NCBI GenBank assembly: GCA_024691145.1
Contig: JAILNW010000004.1
Location: forward strand, 1 to 10,486
DNA: 10,486 nt
Direction of reading: 5' to 3'
DNA from: Lachnospiraceae bacterium
GTDB taxonomy: Bacteria > Bacillota > Clostridia > Lachnospirales > Lachnospiraceae
The notes below the pieces were generated by a model, which saw only the letters and a program-made list of their open reading frames with translations, did no database searches and was not told where the DNA came from. Shown one piece after another: positions 6,788 through 10,486 of the stretch; the first letter of the stretch is position 1; each line of letters begins with the position of its first letter. Made by a program: the position numbers and the translations under genes.

Positions 6788-6797
6788 TTGCGTTATT

Positions 6798-7394
6798 ATG
6801 GGAATTTTCAGAAGCAAGAATGCTAAGATGTATACAATGATTATGGCTATTGCAGCTATTGTAATGATTTCTTTTGGGGTATTGGTAAAAAATAAAGATA
6901 AGGAAGCTGATAATAAGGAGACAGTTATTGATAATACAGAGTTGTCAAGGGTGCTTAATAAAGAGCTTTCCTCTAATTATCCTGCAACACCAAGGGAAGT
7001 TGTTAAGTATTATTGTAAGATACTTAAGTGTTTTTTCAATGAAAATCTGACGGAAGAACAATTCCTTATGTTAATTGATAAAGAGCGTGAACTGTTTGAT
7101 GATGAACTTTTAAAACAGAATGAGTATGGTTCATTTGTTCAGAATAGAAGAGATGAAGTTGCGAATTTTAAGAAGGATAAAAAAAGCATAATTAATTATG
7201 TTGTGGATGATAGCGAGAATGTAAAAACCTGGTATAATGATGATAAAGAGTGTGCATCATTGCTGGTTAGAATAAATATTTCAGGAAGTGAACTTATTAT
7301 TAAGGATGAACAGTTTTTGTTCAGAAGAGATAAGAATAACAACTGGAAAATTCTGGGATGGAAGGATGCTGATGTGGTTGACATCAGTGAATAA
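6798..7394 (+). CDS. Membrane-anchored protein of unknown function
   Basis: A 198-residue protein that I do not recognise with confidence. A short basic N-terminus (MGIFRSKNAKMY) is followed by one hydrophobic segment (about 12-30) and then a charged linker, so it should be anchored with the rest outside the cytoplasm. The soluble part has a helical stretch around 64-110 (YPATPREVVKYYCKIL..., then LTEEQFLMLIDKERELFDDELL) and ends with beta-type sequence ELIIKDEQFLFRRDKNNNWKILGWKDADVV (165-194), resembling the last strands of NTF2-like or DUF4878-like extracytoplasmic domains. No lipobox cysteine is seen. The AAAGGAG at 6781-6787 selects ATG 6798 rather than an in-frame ATG 30 bases upstream that would overlap rnz. 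It lies between rnz and tsaD, 19 bases after one and 29 before the other, so it is very likely co-transcribed with them. Confidence 0.75.
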   Translation: MGIFRSKNAKMYTMIMAIAAIVMISFGVLVKNKDKEADNKETVIDNTELSRVLNKELSSNYPATPREVVKYYCKILKCFFNENLTEEQFLMLIDKERELFDDELLKQNEYGSFVQNRRDEVANFKKDKKSIINYVVDDSENVKTWYNDDKECASLLVRINISGSELIIKDEQFLFRRDKNNNWKILGWKDADVVDISE

Positions 7395-7408
7395 AATATA
7401 ATTTTAAA

Positions 7409-7413
7409 AGAGG
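7409..7413 (+). promoter_or_regulatory. Ribosome binding site that sets the TTG start of tsaD
   Basis: AGAGG ends 10 bases before the TTG at 7424. An earlier in-frame TTG at 7415 is only one base from this site, too close to be used. No in-frame ATG lies near the N-terminus: the ATG at 7431 is in another frame. Confidence 0.7.
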
Positions 7414-7423
7414 TTTGATTTCG

Positions 7424-8437
7424 TTGAAAGATGAAGTATTAATATTAGGTATAGAGTCATCCTGTGATGAGACAGCAGCAGCAGTTGTAAAAAATGGAAG
7501 AGAAGTGTTGTCTAATGTTATTTATTCGCAGATTGACCTGCATAAGTTATATGGCGGAGTAGTTCCAGAGATTGCTTCGAGAAAACATATAGAAAAAATT
7601 AATCAGGTAATAAAAAAAGCTTTAGAGGATGCAAATGTTACATGGGATGATATTGATGCAATTGCAGTTACATATGGTCCTGGTCTTGTAGGTGCCCTTC
7701 TTGTGGGAGTTGCAGAGGCTAAGGCTATTAGTTTTGCTCTTGATAAGCCACTTGTTGGTGTTAATCATATAAGTGGTCATATTTCGGCAAATTATATACA
7801 GGATAAGAATCTTGAGCCACCATTTTTATGTATGGTTGTTTCTGGAGGACATACCCATCTTGTTATGGTAAATGACTATGGTGAATATGATATTTTAGGA
7901 AGAACAAGGGATGATGCCTGTGGTGAAGCATTTGACAAGGTTGCGAGAGCCATTGGACTTGGTTATCCCGGAGGCCCTAAGGTTGACAAATTGTCCAAAG
8001 AAGGCAATAAAGAGGCAATTCATTTTCCAAGAGCGGTTATAACTGATTATCCTCTTGATTTTAGCTTTAGTGGTTTAAAGTCAGCGGTTCTTAATCATAT
8101 AAACAGCAGCAAGATGAAGGGCGAAGAAGTGAATGTTGCTGATATTGCAGCTTCATTTCAGGACTGTGTTGTGGATATGATTGTTTCAAGAACGATGCTT
8201 GCAGCAGAAGAAAAGAAAGTAAAGGATATTGCCTTAGCAGGAGGAGTTGCAGCAAACAGTGGCATAAGAAATGGACTTAAGAATGCATGTGCTGAGCATG
8301 GCTATAATTTCTACTGTCCTGATTTTATATACTGTACAGATAATGCAGCAATGATTGCTTCTGCAGGTTACTATGAATACATAAAAGGTACAAGACATGG
8401 ATATGATCTTAATGCTGTACCTAATTTAAAACTTTAA
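7424..8437 (+). CDS. tsaD: tRNA N6-adenosine threonylcarbamoyltransferase TsaD
   Basis: A 337-residue ASKHA-fold enzyme, the catalytic subunit that moves the threonylcarbamoyl group from threonylcarbamoyl-AMP to A37 of tRNA, working with TsaB and TsaE. Numbered from TTG 7424, key segments are the N-terminal ILGIESSCDETAAAVV (7-22), GGVVPEIASRKHIE (44-57), YGPGLVGALLVG (84-95), the metal-binding H-x-x-x-H in NHISGH (His115, His119), VSGGHTHLV (139-147), DDACGEAFDKVARAIGLGYPGGP (163-185), GGVAANSGIR (273-282) and YCTDNAAMIA (303-312). All conserved catalytic regions are intact. A TTG start is used: AGAGG is 10 bases from TTG 7424, whereas a three-codon-longer reading from TTG 7415 would begin one base from that site. 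ispD follows 12 bases after the stop. Confidence 0.96.
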   Translation: MKDEVLILGIESSCDETAAAVVKNGREVLSNVIYSQIDLHKLYGGVVPEIASRKHIEKINQVIKKALEDANVTWDDIDAIAVTYGPGLVGALLVGVAEAKAISFALDKPLVGVNHISGHISANYIQDKNLEPPFLCMVVSGGHTHLVMVNDYGEYDILGRTRDDACGEAFDKVARAIGLGYPGGPKVDKLSKEGNKEAIHFPRAVITDYPLDFSFSGLKSAVLNHINSSKMKGEEVNVADIAASFQDCVVDMIVSRTMLAAEEKKVKDIALAGGVAANSGIRNGLKNACAEHGYNFYCPDFIYCTDNAAMIASAGYYEYIKGTRHGYDLNAVPNLKL

Positions 8438-8449
8438 TGGGGTGAGATA

Positions 8450-9160
8450 ATGAGTGTTGAAGCTATAATACTTGCTAGTGGAACCGGCAAAAGAATGAAT
8501 AGCGATAAACCCAAACAATATATAGATATACAGGGAAAGCCTTTATTGTACTATACCATTAAGCAGTTTGATAATGAACTGATTGAGGGTATAGTTCTTG
8601 TTGTTGGGGAAAATGATATAGAGTATTGTAAATCCGAGATTGTAGAAAAGTATGGTCTTAATAAGGTAAAATGTATTGTGGCTGGTGGAAAGGAAAGATA
8701 TAATTCGGTGTATAATGGATTAAAGTATATTGATGCAGATTATGTCATGATTCATGATGGTGCAAGACCATTTATCTCTGCAGTTACAATTGATAAGGTT
8801 TATAAAGAATTGCAGAATAATGATGCATGTATTGTGGGAGTTAAGGCAAAGGATACTGTAAAAATTGCTGATGATGAGGGTATGGTTTCCTCTACTCCAG
8901 ACAGGTCCTATGTATGGCAGGTACAGACTCCTCAGGCTTTTAAAACTGAGAAGATTAAAATTGCATACGAGAAAGCATTCAGTCAGGATATGAAGGGTAT
9001 CACTGATGATGCAATGGTATGGGAAAAGTGTATTAACGAACCTGTAAAACTAGTTGAGGGTGAATATACAAATATTAAGATAACAACACCAGAGGATCTT
9101 ATTATTGCAAATGCATATGTTGATATGTATTTTAAAAAGCAGGAAAATAATGATAAATAA
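8450..9160 (+). CDS. ispD: 2-C-methyl-D-erythritol 4-phosphate cytidylyltransferase IspD
   Basis: A 236-residue nucleotidyltransferase. IspD joins CTP and MEP to give CDP-methylerythritol in the non-mevalonate isoprenoid pathway. Visible family features: AIILASGTGKRM...KPKQY (5-24), the glycine-rich nucleotide loop with Arg15 and Lys22; VAGGKERYNSVYNGL (77-91); MIHDGARPFIS (100-110) with the metal-binding Asp103; VKAKDTVK (131-138); STPDRSYVWQVQTPQAF (148-164) with the conserved Arg152; GITDDAMVWE (183-192); and GEYTNIKITTPEDL (204-217), where Lys210 is the second substrate-binding lysine. The related cytidylyltransferase TarI (ribitol phosphate) has similar motifs and cannot be wholly excluded, but no teichoic-acid gene such as tarJ is adjacent. 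GGGGTGAG precedes the ATG at short spacing. ispF is not adjacent. Confidence 0.88.
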   Translation: MSVEAIILASGTGKRMNSDKPKQYIDIQGKPLLYYTIKQFDNELIEGIVLVVGENDIEYCKSEIVEKYGLNKVKCIVAGGKERYNSVYNGLKYIDADYVMIHDGARPFISAVTIDKVYKELQNNDACIVGVKAKDTVKIADDEGMVSSTPDRSYVWQVQTPQAFKTEKIKIAYEKAFSQDMKGITDDAMVWEKCINEPVKLVEGEYTNIKITTPEDLIIANAYVDMYFKKQENNDK

Positions 9161-9208
9161 AGTTTAAGATTTTTTTATCATTAAAATAAATAAAAGGGGA
9201 TATAAATA

Positions 9209-10165
9209 ATGTCAAAGGTGAATAAGCAAAACAAAAAAATTTTTATGGAGCTTGCCAAACAATATGGCTATAGTTATAGCAAGAAGTATAATGTTGTATA
9301 TGGACAGGCATATGGTTACAATTTTACAATTATGGGCAAAGTGGATGATAATGAAGGCGAAGAGGCTGAAAAATTATTTAGGATTATTATTGGTTGTAAA
9401 GGAGAAAGAGGAACCGCGATTCTAAAAGAGTACCTTCAGTTAGATAATTTGGTTTCTAGTATTTGTGATTTGGCTGAAGATATGAATTTATTGTTGCTCA
9501 GATGGAGAACTGGAACAGTAGAGGAAGAAGTTAATGCTCTTGCAGAGATATTAAAGAGAACAACGTATGCTTTGGCTATGTATGGATATACAACAGGGGA
9601 CTTTGTTGGTTATGAAGGTCCGACATTTGTATGCTATTACAGAAATATGTTTGTTCATTGTACAAATGAGGCATATGAAAAATTAAATGCAGTATATCTC
9701 GAAAGAAAAAGTCAGCTTGAGAAGAAAGTACTTTCAGGATTGGCAGGAGCTGTTATAGGTCAGATAATTGGTGCTTTATTGGTTTTTGTAGTATTGAGGC
9801 TAGGAGTTATAGCTAAGATTGTTTCGGTAGTTATGGGTTATGCTATTGTGAAGGGATATAGCTTAAAAAAGACGCCCTTTACAAAGGCGAGTGTTTTCTA
9901 TTGCAACATATTGGCTGTAATAGGATCATATATTGCGTTTAAAACAAGTATGATTATGGATATAATGGATGGAACTGGCTGGAATGTCAGAATGTCTTTG
10001 AAATATGGAAATGAGATGCTGGAAAAGGTAAATCTTCTTGATAATTATTATCATGATTTGTTAATGTTAGTATTGATGGCTATTATTTCGACAACAGTTA
10101 TTGCAAAGAAGAAGATGAAAGAAGACGAAGGAATGGTAGCAGGCCGAATAATAAAGATTGATTAA
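9209..10165 (+). CDS. Hypothetical membrane protein with soluble N-terminal domain
   Basis: A 318-residue protein that I do not recognise. Residues 1-170 appear soluble and mixed alpha/beta: a short helix (KIFMELAKQYGYSYSKKYN), strands around 30-62 (VVYGQAYGYNFTIMG, KLFRIIIGCKG), a helix with LDNLVSSICDLAEDMNLLLL (78-97) and another with TVEEEVNALAEILKRTTYALAMYGY (103-127). The C-terminal half has about four hydrophobic segments: roughly 177-198, 201-217, 229-246 and 284-299, followed by a basic tail (KKKMKEDEG). The arrangement suggests a membrane anchor carrying a cytoplasmic domain. AAGGGGA is eight bases from the ATG. The 48-base gap after ispD contains no clear terminator or promoter, so it may be the last gene of the long operon; an intrinsic terminator follows directly. 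Confidence 0.75.
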   Translation: MSKVNKQNKKIFMELAKQYGYSYSKKYNVVYGQAYGYNFTIMGKVDDNEGEEAEKLFRIIIGCKGERGTAILKEYLQLDNLVSSICDLAEDMNLLLLRWRTGTVEEEVNALAEILKRTTYALAMYGYTTGDFVGYEGPTFVCYYRNMFVHCTNEAYEKLNAVYLERKSQLEKKVLSGLAGAVIGQIIGALLVFVVLRLGVIAKIVSVVMGYAIVKGYSLKKTPFTKASVFYCNILAVIGSYIAFKTSMIMDIMDGTGWNVRMSLKYGNEMLEKVNLLDNYYHDLLMLVLMAIISTTVIAKKKMKEDEGMVAGRIIKID

Positions 10166-10170
10166 AAAAT

Positions 10171-10198
10171 AAGTGCAGGCAGAAATGCCTGCATTTTT
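10171..10198 (+). terminator. Intrinsic terminator closing the operon
   Basis: A perfect 8-bp GC-rich stem, TGCAGGCA (10174-10181) and TGCCTGCA (10186-10193), encloses a GAAA tetraloop and is followed by TTTTT (10194-10198), with A's on the 5' side. It begins six bases after the stop of the preceding membrane-protein gene. This is a textbook rho-independent terminator for plus-strand transcription. Confidence 0.93.
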
Positions 10199-10233
10199 GT
10201 AAGATAATAAAATGATCATAAAGATTGAAATAC

Positions 10234-10322
10234 CTGTTCACCCATAACTTTCCACTGCAGGTCGCAGAACATCTGCTTCGCATATGTCGCTGCAGGGCAG
10301 CTTATGTCTGCGATGTGAACAG
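10234..10322. repeat. Structured GC-rich element bounded by an 8-bp inverted repeat
   Basis: The ends CTGTTCAC (10234-10241) and GTGAACAG (10315-10322) are exact inverted repeats. Inside, further complementary pieces occur: CATAA (10243-10247) with TTATG (10302-10306), CTGCAG (10255-10260) with CTGCAG (10290-10295), and CGCAGAACAT (10264-10272 region) with ATGTCTGCG (10304-10312). Two imperfect direct copies of a CTGCAGG..CAG..TCTGC pattern are also visible. By count about 52% of the 89 bases are G or C, far above the surrounding DNA. It contains no convincing gene. I read it as a dispersed, fold-back intergenic repeat (REP/BOX/MITE-like) or possibly a small structured RNA; copy number cannot be judged from one window. 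Confidence 0.5.
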
Positions 10323-10324
10323 TA

Positions 10325-10360
10325 ACAAAATGTAAAAATTTTTTAAAAAAAGTTAAAAAT
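10325..10360 (+). promoter_or_regulatory. A/T-rich tract resembling an UP element
   Basis: Nearly pure A/T with phased A and T runs (AAAAATTTTTT, AAAAAAAG, TTAAAAAT) directly upstream of a consensus -35 box. Such tracts bind the RNA polymerase alpha C-terminal domains at strong, especially rRNA, promoters. The function is inferred from position and composition. Confidence 0.45.
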
Positions 10361-10365
10361 AGGTG

Positions 10366-10394
10366 TTGACAATCATCATCGAGGTGTGTATAAT
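10366..10394 (+). promoter_or_regulatory. Perfect-consensus sigma-A promoter
   Basis: TTGACA (10366-10371), exactly 17 bases, then TATAAT (10389-10394): every consensus base and the ideal spacing. Predicted start is near 10401. No coding frame begins in the remaining 85 bases. With the A/T tract upstream and a second TTGACA downstream, this looks like the first of tandem promoters of a stable-RNA operon. Confidence 0.85.
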
Positions 10395-10424
10395 AATAAA
10401 AGTCGGCACAAGGTAATGGCTAAA

Positions 10425-10454
10425 AAGGATACATCGGGAGATGAGATAATCCTT
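10425..10454 (+). other. Predicted hairpin in the transcript leader
   Basis: AAGGAT (10425-10430) pairs with ATCCTT (10449-10454), and within it CATC (10432-10435) pairs with GATG (10440-10443) around a GGGA (GNRA-type) tetraloop, with a 1-by-5 internal loop between. A-runs rather than T-runs follow, so it is not a terminator. It lies 25-55 bases into the transcript from the 10366-10394 promoter. It may be a structured leader; this is inference. Confidence 0.35.
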
Positions 10455-10473
10455 AAAAAATCAGAAAAAGGTG

Positions 10474-10486
10474 TTGACAAAGCAAA
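10474..10486 (+). promoter_or_regulatory. -35 box of a second promoter cut by the window edge
   Basis: TTGACA at 10474-10479 repeats the GGTGTTGACAA context of the promoter about 108 bases upstream and is preceded by an A-rich stretch. Its -10 box would fall around 10497-10502, outside the window, so the promoter call rests on the -35 alone. Confidence 0.45.

Noticed and set aside
6768..6797. An upstream in-frame start (ATG 6768) for the anchored protein, overlapping rnz
   Set aside because: The AAAGGAG at 6781-6787 lies downstream of that ATG and is well placed only for ATG 6798. The shorter form also gives a cleaner membrane-anchor N-terminus.
7415..7423. TTG 7415 as the start of tsaD
   Set aside because: It is one base from the AGAGG site, too close for initiation. 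TTG 7424 is at 10 bases and gives a typical TsaD N-terminus.
9151..9180. Possible terminator between ispD and the following membrane-protein gene
   Set aside because: TGATAAA and TTTATCA can pair over seven bases, but the stem is almost all A/T, the T-run is inside the hairpin rather than after it, and A-rich sequence follows.
10098..10283. Minus-strand frame of 61 codons spanning the end of the membrane-protein gene, the terminator and part of the structured element
   Set aside because: It runs across a clear intrinsic terminator and a fold-back element, has no convincing ribosome binding site, and its cysteine/leucine-rich translation looks like antisense noise.
1..10486. CRISPR array, prophage, integrase, toxin-antitoxin or defence island
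   Set aside because: No regularly spaced repeats, transposase or integrase motifs, or nuclease/effector pairs are visible. The genes are mainly conserved housekeeping functions.

Overview
The window is a low-GC chromosomal segment (roughly 35% G+C by eye) with strong GGAGG-type ribosome binding sites, occasional TTG starts and short intergenic gaps. Together with the gene content (AIM24-family protein, tex, YcxB-like protein, tsaE-tsaB-rimI, RNase Z, tsaD, ispD) this points to an anaerobic Firmicute of class Clostridia, most likely a Lachnospiraceae member. The family-level placement is inferred from protein style and gene order, not from a marker search.

Layout. (1) Positions 2-532: the 3' end of an unrecognised plus-strand gene whose start lies outside the window. 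(2) 570-620: a perfect 17-bp inverted repeat between convergent genes, probably a two-way transcription end. (3) 632-1309, minus strand: an AIM24/TIGR00266-family protein. Its promoter (about 1341-1369) is covered by a near-perfect palindrome with the 7-1-7 form of a PerR/Fur-family operator. (4) From a divergent promoter at about 1391-1419 runs a long plus-strand gene string: tex, a YcxB-like membrane protein, tsaE, tsaB, rimI, rnz, an anchored protein of unknown function, tsaD and ispD. Gaps are 12-48 bases with no recognisable internal terminator, so it looks like one operon. (5) 9209-10165: an unrecognised membrane protein, closed by a clean intrinsic terminator at 10171-10198. (6) 10199-10486, no gene: an ~89-base structured element of unusually high GC bounded by an 8-bp inverted repeat, then an A/T-rich tract, a perfect-consensus sigma-A promoter, a leader with a hairpin, and the -35 box of a second promoter cut by the window edge. 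This tandem arrangement looks like the promoter region of a stable-RNA (rRNA/tRNA) operon starting just beyond the window.

How the genes work together. TsaE, TsaB and TsaD are three of the four proteins of bacterial t6A synthesis (the tRNA A37 modification); TsaC/TsaC2 is not here. RimI (ribosomal protein S18 acetylation) is a customary neighbour. RNase Z (tRNA 3'-end maturation) sits between rimI and tsaD, so the operon centre is concerned with tRNA and the translation apparatus. Tex is a nucleic-acid-binding protein; IspD belongs to the MEP isoprenoid pathway and appears to be a passenger.

Most of the window is ordinary housekeeping DNA. I found no convincing new defence, mobile or biosynthetic system. 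The points most worth a second look are the PerR-like operator on the AIM24 promoter, the structured GC-rich element at 10234-10322, the variant RNase Z exosite, and the unrecognised proteins embedded in or next to the t6A operon.
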